Assembly (NCBI GenBank): GCA_020026395.1
Contig: JAHHQM010000015.1
Coordinates: 1 to 27,078, forward strand
Direction of reading: 5' to 3'
Origin: Alistipes sp.
GTDB taxonomy: Bacteria > Bacteroidota > Bacteroidia > Bacteroidales > Rikenellaceae
Length of the DNA: 27,078 nt
A program made the position numbers and the translations under genes. Positions 13,865 through 22,664 of the stretch are shown here, piece by piece. Each line of letters begins with the position of its first letter. The stretch's first letter is position 1. The notes below the pieces were generated by a model, which saw nothing but the letters and a program-made list of their open reading frames with translations, ran no database searches and had not been told where the DNA came from.

Positions 13865-15493
13865 ATGGCAAAAGAGATTAAATATAATGTGGAAGCCCGC
13901 GAGATGTTGAAGGTGGGTGTGGATGCACTGTCGAATGCAGTGAAGGTAACGCTGGGCCCGAAGGGTCGCAATGTGATCATCGACAAGAAGTTCGGTGCTC
14001 CGCAGGTGACCAAGGACGGTGTTTCGGTGGCCAAAGAGGTCGAGCTGGAAGACCCGTTTGCAAACATGGGTGCCCAGATGGTCAAGGAGGTTGCTTCGAA
14101 GACCAACGACGATGCCGGTGACGGTACGACGACGGCTACCGTGTTGGCGCAGTCGATTATCGGTGTCGGTTTGAAGAACGTCACCGCAGGTGCAAACCCC
14201 ATGGATTTGAAACGCGGTATCGACAAGGCCGTTGCCACGATCGTCGCTTCGCTTCGTGAGCAGAGCCAGGAGGTCGGTTCCGACATCGCCAAGATCGAGC
14301 AGGTTGCCACCATTTCGGCCAACAACGACCACAACATCGGTAAACTCATCGCCGAGGCCATGGCCAAGGTCAACAAAGAGGGTGTCATCACCGTCGAGGA
14401 GGCCAAGGGTACCGAGACGCACGTCGAGGTTGTCGAGGGTATGCAGTTCGACCGCGGTTACATCTCGTCGTACTTCATCACCGATGCCGAGAAGATGGAA
14501 GCTCAGTTGGAGAAACCTTATATCCTGATCACCGACAAGAAGATCTCGACCATGAAGGAACTGATGGGTGTTTTGGAGCCCGTTGCCCAGAGCGGTCGTG
14601 CACTGTTGATCATCGCCGAGGATGTCGACGGCGAGGCTTTGTCGGCACTCGTGGTGAACCGTCTGCGCGGTTCGTTGAAGATCGCCGCCTGCAAGGCTCC
14701 CGGATTCGGTGACCGCCGCAAGGAGATCCTGGAGGATATCGCCGTATTGACGGGTGCAACCGTCATCTCGACCGACAAGGGTATGAAGATGGAGGATGCC
14801 ACGCTGGCCATGCTGGGTACGGCCGAGAAGGTTACCCTGAACAAGGAGAACACGACGATCGTAAACGGTGCCGGTGACAAGGATGCCATTTCGGCTCGTG
14901 TGGCTGCCATCCGTGCCGCCATCGAGAAATCGACTTCGGACTACGACAAGGAGAAACTGCAGGAGCGTCTGGCCAAGTTGGCAGGTGGTGTTGCCGTCCT
15001 CTACGTCGGTGCCGCAACCGAGGTTGAGATGAAGGAGAAGAAAGACCGCGTCGATGATGCACTGGCCGCAACCCGTGCAGCCGTCGAGGAGGGTATCGTC
15101 CCGGGCGGCGGCGTGGCTTACATCCGCGCATCGCAGAAACTCGAAGGCATGAAGGGCGACAACGAGGATCAGACGACGGGTATCCACATCGTGAAACGTG
15201 CCATCGAAGAGCCTTTGCGTCAGATTGTTGCCAATGCAGGCGGCGAAGGTTCGGTTGTCGTGAACAAGGTACGCGAGGGCGAAGGTGCTTTCGGTTACAA
15301 TGCGCGTGACGACAAGTTCGAGGATATGCTCAAAGCCGGTATCATCGACCCGACCAAGGTGTCGCGTGTCGCTTTGGAGAACGCCGCTTCGGTGGCTTCG
15401 ATGTTCCTGACGACCGAGTGCGTCCTGGCCGAGAAGAAATCCGCCGAGCCTGCCATGCCCGCCATGCCTCAGGGCGGAATGGGTATGATGTAA
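13865..15493 (+). CDS. groEL: Chaperonin GroEL
   Basis: This is a 60-kDa chaperonin subunit that assembles into double seven-membered rings and folds proteins with ATP and GroES. The 542-residue protein carries LGPKGRNVIIDKKFGAP (about 31-47), the ATP/Mg-binding DDAGDGTTTATVLA (about 86-99), and the GIVPGGGVAYIRA motif (about 412-424). It ends in the Gly/Met-rich tail GGMGMM. It is in operon with groES, 29 bases downstream. A parS-like palindrome lies 21 bases after its stop, and a terminator follows. Confidence 0.98.
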   Translation: MAKEIKYNVEAREMLKVGVDALSNAVKVTLGPKGRNVIIDKKFGAPQVTKDGVSVAKEVELEDPFANMGAQMVKEVASKTNDDAGDGTTTATVLAQSIIGVGLKNVTAGANPMDLKRGIDKAVATIVASLREQSQEVGSDIAKIEQVATISANNDHNIGKLIAEAMAKVNKEGVITVEEAKGTETHVEVVEGMQFDRGYISSYFITDAEKMEAQLEKPYILITDKKISTMKELMGVLEPVAQSGRALLIIAEDVDGEALSALVVNRLRGSLKIAACKAPGFGDRRKEILEDIAVLTGATVISTDKGMKMEDATLAMLGTAEKVTLNKENTTIVNGAGDKDAISARVAAIRAAIEKSTSDYDKEKLQERLAKLAGGVAVLYVGAATEVEMKEKKDRVDDALAATRAAVEEGIVPGGGVAYIRASQKLEGMKGDNEDQTTGIHIVKRAIEEPLRQIVANAGGEGSVVVNKVREGEGAFGYNARDDKFEDMLKAGIIDPTKVSRVALENAASVASMFLTTECVLAEKKSAEPAMPAMPQGGMGMM

Positions 15494-15513
15494 TCCGGTA
15501 GACCAATCCGGCT

Positions 15514-15527
15514 GTTCCACGTGGAAC
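15514..15527. promoter_or_regulatory. Candidate parS site (ParB binding)
   Basis: GTTCCACGTGGAAC is a perfect 14-base palindrome matching the widely conserved chromosomal parS pattern GTTNCACGTGNAAC. It lies between the groEL stop and its terminator and is not part of any gene. ParB/Spo0J loads at such sites and helps segregate the origin region. Confidence 0.6.
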
Positions 15528-15542
15528 GCCATCCTATAATCC

Positions 15543-15580
15543 ACACCCCGTGTCAGGCAACTGGCGCGGGGTGTTTTTTT
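15543..15580 (+). terminator. Rho-independent terminator of groES-groEL
   Basis: ACACCCCG (15543-15550) pairs with CGGGGTGT (15567-15574), extended by two inner pairs, followed by a T tract to 15580. Confidence 0.88.
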
Positions 15581-15674
15581 ACCAAACTTCCCGACTCGTT
15601 TGCCCGAATTCCTATTTGAAGTCGATCGGACGAAAAAAGAGAACAAAAAAACGGGAAAATCGCGGAATATTTCA

Positions 15675-15682
15675 TAAGTTTG
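15675..15682 (+). promoter_or_regulatory. Probable -7 box of the ridA promoter
   Basis: TAAGTTTG matches TAnnTTTG and lies 39 bases before the ridA start. No clear TTTG is seen at the expected -33 distance. Confidence 0.5.
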
Positions 15683-15721
15683 CACGAAGAACTACTATAA
15701 ATATTTAAACGATATAACATC

Positions 15722-16093
15722 ATGAAAAAGATCATCGCTTCTCCGCTGGCTCCCAAGGCCGTGGGTCCTTATTCGCAGGCTGTTGAGGCCGGCGCACTTT
15801 ATATTTCGGGTCAGCTGCCCATCGACGGTGCTACCGGCAAGATGGCCGAAGGCATCGAGGCTCAGACCCGTCAGTCGCTCGACAACCTGGGTCACATTCT
15901 GCGCGAGGCAGGTTACGACTACTCGGACGTAACGAAGACCACCGTTCTGTTGCAGCACATCTCGGATTTCGGTGCCATGAACGCCGTTTATGCCGAGTAC
16001 TTCACGAAGGATATGCCCGCACGTATCTGCTTCGAGGTTGCCGCCCTGCCGATGGGTGCACTCGTCGAGATCGACGCCGTGGCTGCAAAATAG
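15722..16093 (+). CDS. ridA: RidA-family enamine/imine deaminase
   Basis: This is a small 123-residue protein of the RidA/YjgF/UK114 family, which hydrolyses reactive enamines and imines such as those released by threonine dehydratase. It starts with IIASPLAPKAVGPYSQAV and has GALYISGQLPID. The C-terminal family signature is PARICFEVAALPMGALVEID, with Arg101 corresponding to the conserved substrate-binding arginine. It has its own promoter-like box and is followed by a series of hairpins. No metabolic partner lies beside it. Confidence 0.95.
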   Translation: MKKIIASPLAPKAVGPYSQAVEAGALYISGQLPIDGATGKMAEGIEAQTRQSLDNLGHILREAGYDYSDVTKTTVLLQHISDFGAMNAVYAEYFTKDMPARICFEVAALPMGALVEIDAVAAK

Positions 16094-16143
16094 GCGAAAA
16101 GCGCTTTTTCGCCGAAAGATCCGTCCTCGCCCCTCGGGCGAGG
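16093..16143 (+). other. Two consecutive hairpins directly after ridA
   Basis: GGCGAAAA (16093-16100) with TTTTTCGCC (16105-16113), and CCTCGCCC (16125-16132) with GGGCGAGG (16136-16143), form two stem-loops, the first starting inside the stop codon. Neither has a T tract after it. They precede the terminator at 16161-16194. Confidence 0.6.
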
Positions 16144-16160
16144 CGGTATTCAACCGCTCG

Positions 16161-16194
16161 ATTGGGACTTTTCTTGAGGAAAGTCCCAATTTTT
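16161..16194 (+). terminator. Rho-independent terminator of ridA
   Basis: ATTGGGACTTT (16161-16171) pairs with AAAGTCCCAAT (16180-16190), 11 bases perfect, followed by TTTT to 16194. Confidence 0.85.
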
Positions 16195-16199
16195 GCCCT

Positions 16200-16259
16200 C
16201 GGTCAACCCCACCGACGGTCAACCCCCGAATCGTTTTTTCAGATCCCGACACGGGGATC
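16200..16259 (+). promoter_or_regulatory. nrdJ leader with direct repeat and hairpin
   Basis: An 11-base direct repeat, CGGTCAACCCC (16200-16210 and 16216-16226), is followed by a hairpin GATCCC/GGGATC (16242-16259) that ends 20 bases before the nrdJ start. No TAnnTTTG box is recognised. The pair of repeats could be a regulator site, but no known motif was matched. Confidence 0.35.
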
Positions 16260-16279
16260 TTCACTATACATATAATATA

Positions 16280-18820
16280 ATGTCTGAAACCAAACAAAAC
16301 AATCCTCAGGTCGTTTCCTACAACGAGGCTGTCGAAGAGGCAACCCGTTACTTCGAGGGTGATACGCTTGCCGCTACGGTATGGGTATCGAAATATGCCT
16401 TGAAGGATTCGTTCGGCAACATCTACGAGAAGTCGCCTCGTCAGATGCACGAGCGTCTGGCCGCCGAACTGGAACGAATCGAGAAGAAATATCCCAATCC
16501 GATGTCGCGTGACGAGATCTTTGCTTTGCTGGATCATTTCCGTTACGTCATCCCGCAGGGCGGCCCGATGACCGGTATCGGTAATCATTTCCAGGTGGCT
16601 TCACTGTCGAACTGCTTTGTGATCGGTCACCGTCATCCTGCTGATTCCTACGGCGGTATCTTTCGTATGGACGAGGAGCAGGTACAGCTCATGAAACGCC
16701 GTGGTGGCGTGGGTCACGACCTGTCGGAGATCCGTCCCAAGGGCAGTCCCGTGCTCAACTCGGCACTCACCTCGACGGGTGTCGTACCTTTCATGGAGCG
16801 CTACTCGAACTCGACGCGCGAGGTCGCTCAGGACGGCCGCCGCGGTGCGCTGATGCTGTCGCTCTCGATCAAACACCCCGATGCCGAAGGCTTCATCGAT
16901 GCCAAGGTCGATACGGGTAAGGTGACGGGTGCGAATGTCTCGATCAAGATCGACGACGAATTCATGAACTGCGTCAAGGAGGGTCGTCCCTACCACCAGC
17001 AGTTTCCCATCACGGGCGAACATCCCAAATACGAGAAGGATATCGACGCCCGCAAACTCTGGAACAAGATTATCCACAACGCCTGGAAGTCGGCCGAGCC
17101 CGGTGTACTGTTCTGGGATACCGTGCTGCGCGAGAGTATTCCCGACTGCTACGCCGACGAAGGCTTCGTGACCGTCTCGACGAACCCCTGCGGTGAGATT
17201 CCGTTGTGTCCCTACGATTCGTGCCGTCTTTTGGCCTTGAATTTGCTGGGATACGTCGAGAAACCCTTTACGAAGGAGGCCGAGTTCAATTTCGACAAGT
17301 TCCGCAACCACGTCAACAGTGCCATGCGTCTGATGGATGACATCATCGACCTGGAGCTGGAGAAAGTCGAGCTGATCATTGACAAGATCGACCACGACCC
17401 CGAGGATTTCGAGGTACGTCGTGTGGAGTTGGAATTGTGGAAGAAGATCCGCGAAATGGCCGTTAAGGGTCGTCGTACGGGTCTGGGTATCACGGCCGAA
17501 GGCGATATGCTGGCTGCCGTGGGGCTGCGCTACGGAACTCGGGAAACTACGGATTTTGCCGTGAAGGTACAGAAGACGCTGGCACTGGCTGCTTACCGTG
17601 CATCGGTCGAGATGGCACGCGAGCGAGGTGCTTTCAAGGTATACGATGCCAAGAAGGAGGAGCACAACCCGATGATCGGCCGTATCCGCGAGGCAGATCC
17701 CGAACTCTACGCCGATATGGTACGTTACGGTCGTCGTAACATCGCCCTTCTGACGATTGCGCCGACGGGAACCACGTCGCTCATGTCGCAGACCACGTCG
17801 GGCATCGAGCCGGTGTTCCGTACGGTTTACAAGCGCCGTCGTAAGATCAATCCGTCGGATGTCGATACGCATGTGGACTATGTGGATGAAACGGGCGAAA
17901 AATTCCAGGAATACAACGTCTACCACCACAATTTCGTGAAGTGGCTGGCGGCAAACGGATACGACATCGCGCGTCTGGAGAACATCTCCGACAAGGAGCT
18001 GGACGAGTGGGTGGCTGCATCGCCTTACCACGAGGCTACGGCCAACGACATCGACTGGGTGGCCAAGGTCAAGATGCAGGGTGCGATCCAGAAGTGGGTC
18101 GATCACTCGATTTCGGTGACCGTGAACCTGCCGAACAATGTTTCGGAGGAGTTGGTGGCTCAGGTTTATCAGGCGGCCTGGGAGTGTGGTTGTAAGGGTG
18201 TTACGGTTTATCGCGACGGATGTCGTGACGGAGTATTGCTCGACAAGAAAACCTCGAAACCCGTGGCCGAATGTGTACACGCCGCCAAGCGTCCGAAGTC
18301 GATTCCCGCCGACATCGTCCGTTTCAAGAACGGCAAGGAGGATTGGATCGCCTTTGTCGGACTGCGTGACGGTCTTCCCTACGAGATTTTCACGGGTAAG
18401 GTCGAGGAGGATGCCCTGTACATCCCGCCCAAGATCAAGCACGGAAACATCCTCAAGGTACGCGAGGAGGACGGTTCGAAGCGTTACGACTTCCAGTACA
18501 CCGACCGTTACGGCTATGTGAATACCGTAGGCGGAATTTCGCGTCTGTTCAACGAGCAGTTCTGGAACTACGCCAAACTGATTTCGGGTGTGCTGCGCTA
18601 CGGCATGCCGATCGAAAAAACGGTATCGCTGATCGAGTCGCTGCACCTGGATAACGAGTCGATCAACACCTGGAAAACGGGTGTGTGCCGCGCCCTGAAG
18701 CAGTACATCGCCGACGGTACCAAATCCAAGGAGAAATGTCCGTCGTGCGGGCAGGAGACGATGGCCTACCAAAACGGCTGTTTGACCTGTATGTCATGCG
18801 GTTATTCCAAGTGTGGATGA
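16280..18820 (+). CDS. nrdJ: Adenosylcobalamin-dependent (class II) ribonucleotide reductase
   Basis: It reduces ribonucleotides to deoxyribonucleotides using adenosylcobalamin, with or without oxygen. The protein has 846 residues from the ATG at 16280; an upstream in-frame start at 16193 would run through the ridA terminator and hairpin region and is rejected. Seen motifs include LSNCFVIG with Cys112, NPCGEIPL with the catalytic-type Cys304, the TIAPTGTTSLMSQTTSGIEP loop, and KGVTVYRDGCRDGV. The C-terminal four-cysteine zinc-ribbon-like segment CPSCG...CMSCGYSKCG probably carries the redox-shuttle cysteines. It stands alone between ridA and the OmpA-family gene. Confidence 0.95.
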   Translation: MSETKQNNPQVVSYNEAVEEATRYFEGDTLAATVWVSKYALKDSFGNIYEKSPRQMHERLAAELERIEKKYPNPMSRDEIFALLDHFRYVIPQGGPMTGIGNHFQVASLSNCFVIGHRHPADSYGGIFRMDEEQVQLMKRRGGVGHDLSEIRPKGSPVLNSALTSTGVVPFMERYSNSTREVAQDGRRGALMLSLSIKHPDAEGFIDAKVDTGKVTGANVSIKIDDEFMNCVKEGRPYHQQFPITGEHPKYEKDIDARKLWNKIIHNAWKSAEPGVLFWDTVLRESIPDCYADEGFVTVSTNPCGEIPLCPYDSCRLLALNLLGYVEKPFTKEAEFNFDKFRNHVNSAMRLMDDIIDLELEKVELIIDKIDHDPEDFEVRRVELELWKKIREMAVKGRRTGLGITAEGDMLAAVGLRYGTRETTDFAVKVQKTLALAAYRASVEMARERGAFKVYDAKKEEHNPMIGRIREADPELYADMVRYGRRNIALLTIAPTGTTSLMSQTTSGIEPVFRTVYKRRRKINPSDVDTHVDYVDETGEKFQEYNVYHHNFVKWLAANGYDIARLENISDKELDEWVAASPYHEATANDIDWVAKVKMQGAIQKWVDHSISVTVNLPNNVSEELVAQVYQAAWECGCKGVTVYRDGCRDGVLLDKKTSKPVAECVHAAKRPKSIPADIVRFKNGKEDWIAFVGLRDGLPYEIFTGKVEEDALYIPPKIKHGNILKVREEDGSKRYDFQYTDRYGYVNTVGGISRLFNEQFWNYAKLISGVLRYGMPIEKTVSLIESLHLDNESINTWKTGVCRALKQYIADGTKSKEKCPSCGQETMAYQNGCLTCMSCGYSKCG

Positions 18821-18908
18821 TTCCGTTCCGAAAAACTACGTTTGGGTCGAAGTTTTCAGTTTTTTTGTAAATAATTACGCAAATATGTGCGAATTACAAA
18901 AAAAAGCC

Positions 18909-18916
18909 GTACCTTT
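18909..18916 (+). promoter_or_regulatory. Probable -7 box for the OmpA-family gene
   Basis: TACCTTTA matches TAnnTTTG in seven of eight positions and lies 42 bases before the start, within a very AT-rich leader. No -33 box is clear. Confidence 0.4.
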
Positions 18917-18958
18917 AGAGCGTATTTATAAACGGAAGAACTATAAATTTTAAATACT

Positions 18959-20134
18959 ATGAGAAAATTATTCTTGACTCTTTGTGCTGCCGTCTTTGTG
19001 GCAACGTCGGCATTTGCCCAGGAAGAGGTGGCAAAAAAGCCGAGTTTTGCAGGTTTCGAGACCAACGGCTTCTGGGATAACTGGGAGATTTCGTTGAGTG
19101 GCGGTATCAATACGGCTATTACGTCGGGTTCGAACATCGGTCCCCGCAAGAAGCGTATCGGTATGGAGGTTGCTTTTTCGGCTACCAAATGGTTGCAGCC
19201 GGTTGTCGGTCTGCGCGGCCAGTTGCAGGGGGGGTACTACTCGAACTATGAACTTTCGCGTATCCGCGAAAAATGGCCTTATGTTTTCGGTCACGTTGAC
19301 GTAATGGTTAACCTGTCGAACTGGATCGGCGGCTATCGCGAGGATCGCGTTTATTACGCTGTTCCCTTTGTCGGCGGTGGTTGGATGTGCTCGAACTTCG
19401 CCCGTCAGGGTAAGAACAATGCAGAGACCGGTCACGAGTTTGCCGTAGCTTACGGTTTGCTGAACAAGTTCCGCGTTTGCAAGCAGTTGGATATCGACCT
19501 CGAGTTGAAGGGGCTGCTGACCAAGCCCGCTGCAAGTTCGGTTTATATGACGGGTCGTTTCCTGACCGGCCTTTCGGCTTCGGTCGGTGTTACCTACCGT
19601 TTCGGTCAGCGTAACTTCACCCGCGGTTATGTAGGTCCTACGCCCGAGGAGGTTCGTGCTTATCAGGATGCCAACCGTCAGCTGAAGAGCGATCTGGAGA
19701 ATGCAGGTGCCGAGAACGAGCGTCTGGCTGCCGAGAACGCCGAGTTGAAGGATGCCCTGCTGAAGGCTCAGAAAGCTGCCGACGAGCAGCCCGAAGAGGT
19801 TGCAGCCGACAAGCGTAGCAACATGGTTGTTCTGTTCAACTGTGGTTCTGCATCGCTGACCCAGCGCGAGAAGACTCGTCTGGACATCGTTGCCGAGGTG
19901 ATTAAGGACGGCGATCAGGATATCGTTTACGTACTGGAGAGCCACGCCGATCACCAGACCGGTTCGGCCAAGAGAAATGCAGCTCTTTCGGAGATGCGTT
20001 CGGAGGCCGTTCGCGACTACCTCATCAAGAAGGGTGTGAACCCCGATATGCTGAAGGTTCGCAACATGGGTGGCGAAGAGAATCCGTTCAAGACTCAGGA
20101 AGCCAACCGTTCGGTTGTCGTGCTGATCGAGTAA
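18959..20134 (+). CDS. OmpA-family outer-membrane protein
   Basis: This is an outer-membrane protein of 391 residues that probably links the outer membrane to peptidoglycan. A signal peptide (1-20, ending SAFA) is followed by an N-terminal beta-barrel-like region rich in aromatic, alternating segments. A coiled-coil linker follows (about 233-280, with NRQLKSDLENAGAENERLAA). The C-terminal OmpA domain (about 287-391) contains the peptidoglycan-binding region HADHQTGSAKRNAALSEMRS. This order resembles abundant OmpA-like porins of Bacteroidales such as P. gingivalis Pgm6/7. It is monocistronic, with an AT-rich leader and a strong terminator, consistent with high expression. Confidence 0.92.
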   Translation: MRKLFLTLCAAVFVATSAFAQEEVAKKPSFAGFETNGFWDNWEISLSGGINTAITSGSNIGPRKKRIGMEVAFSATKWLQPVVGLRGQLQGGYYSNYELSRIREKWPYVFGHVDVMVNLSNWIGGYREDRVYYAVPFVGGGWMCSNFARQGKNNAETGHEFAVAYGLLNKFRVCKQLDIDLELKGLLTKPAASSVYMTGRFLTGLSASVGVTYRFGQRNFTRGYVGPTPEEVRAYQDANRQLKSDLENAGAENERLAAENAELKDALLKAQKAADEQPEEVAADKRSNMVVLFNCGSASLTQREKTRLDIVAEVIKDGDQDIVYVLESHADHQTGSAKRNAALSEMRSEAVRDYLIKKGVNPDMLKVRNMGGEENPFKTQEANRSVVVLIE

Positions 20135-20155
20135 TACAAACAAGTCACTTTATAG

Positions 20156-20188
20156 AAAGTGTCCCGAAATTTTCGGGACACTTTTTTT
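20156..20188 (+). terminator. Rho-independent terminator of the OmpA-family gene
   Basis: A 13-base perfect stem, AAAGTGTCCCGAA (20156-20168) with TTCGGGACACTTT (20172-20184), runs into a T tract ending at 20188. Confidence 0.92.
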
Positions 20189-20930
20189 ATGCCAGGATGG
20201 AAGCGAGGGCGGGCGGATATGGGGTGTGGCTGTGGGAACGGTTGCGGGCGGAGTGCGGTCGTGGTTGTGGTCGCGGGGAAAGAGCAGGGAGGGGTGGCGA
20301 AGCAGAGTCTTTTGTTGTGACAGAATGCGGTCGCAAGGGAGTGTCGTGGCAGGGAGGCGGGTGGCGTTTCCTGTTACGGGCGGATTGAGGTTGCGGGGCA
20401 GGGATGGATCGGGGCAAGGTAGAACAGGGAAGGCGGAGCAGAGTTCCCTGTTGCGGGTGGAAAAAGGCGTTGGGGAAAGGTCGTGACAGGGGAAAGATTT
20501 TGGGTCGTCGGGTGGAGTGGATCGGCGTGATTTTATAAGTCGGCGCGAGACGGACGGGCGGATGTTTTGCTGATATGCGGTGCGGGTGAAAAAATGGGAC
20601 GGGAAAAAGATTTTTTCGGGTCGGGTTTTGTGGGCGGAAATTGATGAAGCAAGAGATGTGAGCGACATCTTCGTGGCGGGCGAATCAATAAAAACGGAAA
20701 GAAGGTTTCGGATCTTGGATTCGAAACGCAGATATAGGCGGATGCTCCGTCCCGTTTGATCTTGGGGCGGTATTCCTATTAAAATAAGAAAGGCTCGGCG
20801 GGTATTTGCGAGGCCTTGGCTTGCATGATTTGAGAGTCGGGGTAGGCACACCTTCGGAAATATGGCGAAGAAGTAGCGCCCCTAAAAAACATCGTTTCCC
20901 GATCCCCTGAAAACCCTCGGAGACAGGTAT
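20189..20930. other. 740-bp gene-poor G-rich spacer
   Basis: I see no credible gene here. The first 400 bases have a strong excess of G over C on the top strand, with weak internal near-repeats such as CCTGTTACGGGCGG and CCTGTTGCGGGTGG. The remainder is more balanced. Open frames of 60-230 codons give low-complexity Arg/Pro/Ser protein without domains. The spacer separates the convergent OmpA-family and mdh genes. Confidence 0.6.
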
Positions 20931-20960
20931 AAAAAAAGCATCGCCCACAAGGGACGATGC
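20931..20960 (-). terminator. Rho-independent terminator of mdh
   Basis: On the minus strand GCATCG-T-CCC and GGGCGATGC pair with one bulged T and are followed by seven T. It lies 26 bases beyond the mdh stop. Confidence 0.8.
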
Positions 20961-20985
20961 CTTTACTAATATCGGATCGTATTGA

Positions 20986-21927
20986 TTACAGGCCGGCAGC
21001 CTCGCGCAATACGTCGTTGGTCTTGTGAACGGCAGCGGCCGAAGCAGCGAACTTCTCAGCCTCTTCCTTCGTCAGCTCAACCTCAACGATCTTCTCGATA
21101 CCCTCACGGCCGATAACGGCGGGAACACCGATGCAAAGATCCTTCTGACCGTACTCGCCATCGAGCAGGCACGAGCAGGGGATGAGTTTCTTCTGGTCGT
21201 GGAGAATAGACTCAACCATCATCGAAACAGCTGCGCCGGGAGCGTACCATGCCGAAGTACCGATGAGTTTGGTGAGGGTTGCACCACCGACCATCGTCTT
21301 CTGAACAGCGTCCTCCAGAACCTCTTTCGAAGCGAACTGCGATACGGGTACACCGTTGATCGAAGCCTTCGACAACAGAGGAATCATCGTCGTGTCACCG
21401 TGACCGCCGATTACCATACCGTCAACATTGTTGATGTTGGCGCCGGTAGCCTTTGCCAGGTAGCATTTGAAACGCGACGAGTCGAGTGCACCACCCATAC
21501 CGATGATGTGGTTCTTGGGAAGCCCCGAGGTCTTGTGAACCAGGTAAGTCAGGGTATCCATCGGGTTTGCAACCACGATAACGATGGCATTGGGCGAGTA
21601 TTTAACGACCTGGTCGATAACGCTGCGCATGATCTTGGCGTTGGTGCCGATCAGCTCCTCACGGGTCATACCCGGCTTACGGGGAATACCCGAGGTGATG
21701 ACTACAACATCCGAATTTGCAGTCTTGCTATAATCGTTAGTGGCACCCGTCAACGTGGTATCGAAATCCATCAGGGTCGAGGTCTGATACATATCGAGCA
21801 TTTTGCCTTCCGACAAGCCCTCTTTGATGTCGATCAAAACAACTTCGCTTGCTACCTCGCGAGTGGCAATTACATTTGCACAGGTTGCGCCTACTGCGCC
21901 TGCACCTACAACTGTTACTTTTGACAT
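20986..21927 (-). CDS. mdh: NAD-dependent malate dehydrogenase
   Basis: It interconverts malate and oxaloacetate with NAD. The 313-residue protein is of the LDH-like MDH group. It has the Rossmann motif GAGAVGAT (8-15) with an acidic residue at the end of strand two (LIDIKEG). The substrate arginines are Arg83, Arg89 and Arg152, and the catalytic pair is Asp149 and His176 (IGGHGDT). Arg83 in GIPRKPGM indicates malate rather than lactate specificity. In Bacteroidales this enzyme serves the reductive branch from oxaloacetate to succinate. It lies downstream of gcvH on the same strand, separated by a hairpin. Confidence 0.96.
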   Translation of the reverse strand: MSKVTVVGAGAVGATCANVIATREVASEVVLIDIKEGLSEGKMLDMYQTSTLMDFDTTLTGATNDYSKTANSDVVVITSGIPRKPGMTREELIGTNAKIMRSVIDQVVKYSPNAIVIVVANPMDTLTYLVHKTSGLPKNHIIGMGGALDSSRFKCYLAKATGANINNVDGMVIGGHGDTTMIPLLSKASINGVPVSQFASKEVLEDAVQKTMVGGATLTKLIGTSAWYAPGAAVSMMVESILHDQKKLIPCSCLLDGEYGQKDLCIGVPAVIGREGIEKIVEVELTKEEAEKFAASAAAVHKTNDVLREAAGL

Positions 21928-21995
21928 AATGTAATGTTTTTATTTGTTAAGCGTATATACTATGGGTCATTTAACCTCGTGTTTTTCCGATCTTA

Positions 21996-22020
21996 AAGGA
22001 AGGGACTCGAAGCCCTTCCT
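21996..22020 (-). terminator. Hairpin after gcvH, probable terminator
   Basis: On the minus strand AGGAAGGG and CCCTTCCT arms form an eight-base stem, followed by TTTAA, so the T tract is weak. It lies between gcvH and mdh and may reduce read-through into mdh. Confidence 0.6.
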
Positions 22021-22053
22021 GTTAAGACGGATTATGTAAGCGGTGTCGGGGTG

Positions 22054-22431
22054 TTACTCGCACTGGGCGGCATACTCCTCGCCCGACATCAATTTGTCGT
22101 ATTCCGAAGGATCCGACATTCTGACTTTGATCATCCAACCTTCGCCATAGGGATCTTTGTTGATGATGGCGGGGTCGGCGTCAACAGCCTCGTTGAACTC
22201 CAAAATCTCACCGCTGACCGGGAGGAATGCATCGCTGACGGTCTTTACGGCCTCGATCGAACCGAATACTTCACCTGCCGAAAGGGTCTCGCCCACGGTG
22301 GGTACATCGACAAATACGATGTCGCCCAATTCGCTTTGTGCAAAGTCGGTAATGCCGATGGTGGCAACATCACCCTCTACGCGGCACCATTCGTGGTCGG
22401 CGGAGTATTTCAAATTAGCTGGTACGTTCAT
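22054..22431 (-). CDS. gcvH: Glycine cleavage system H protein
   Basis: This is the lipoyl carrier of the glycine cleavage complex; it shuttles the aminomethyl group between the P, T and L proteins. The 125-residue length is typical. The lipoylation motif GSIEAVKTVSDAF places the modified lysine at residue 63. HEWCRVEGDVATIGITDFAQ at the N-terminus is the usual family start. No gcvP or gcvT is in the window. A TATATTTG box on the minus strand (22484-22477) lies 46 bases upstream. Confidence 0.97.
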   Translation of the reverse strand: MNVPANLKYSADHEWCRVEGDVATIGITDFAQSELGDIVFVDVPTVGETLSAGEVFGSIEAVKTVSDAFLPVSGEILEFNEAVDADPAIINKDPYGEGWMIKVRMSDPSEYDKLMSGEEYAAQCE

Positions 22432-22476
22432 GATTGTTTGGTTTTAAGGTTAAATGGTTGTTGTATATTTCGTATG

Positions 22477-22484
22477 CAAATATA
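22477..22484 (-). promoter_or_regulatory. Probable -7 box of the gcvH promoter
   Basis: TATATTTG on the minus strand fits TAnnTTTG. The -33 box is not clear at 19-21 bases. The rest of the gap to birA (22486-22664) shows no other feature. Confidence 0.5.
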
Positions 22485-22664
22485 GCGGTTATTTTTGCAA
22501 AAAAAAGGTTTTTGTGTTAATTTTTTCACAGTTTCGGGCGGTTTCTCCGAATTTGGTGTTTTGGAGCGTGTTTCGTTCCGAAAAGAGGCATTTTTTCGGG
22601 GTGAAAACCGACCGTAAAAAGATTGCGGGGCGGGACTTTTTCGTCGTGATCCCGTGGCGGGGAT

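Noticed and set aside
20150..20948. Minus-strand frames in the spacer, including a stretch GRSIRLYLRFESKIR that faintly recalls Bacteroidetes integrase N-termini
   Set aside because: The similarity covers only a few residues; the rest is low-complexity sequence from G-rich DNA, with no catalytic motifs and no attachment sites.
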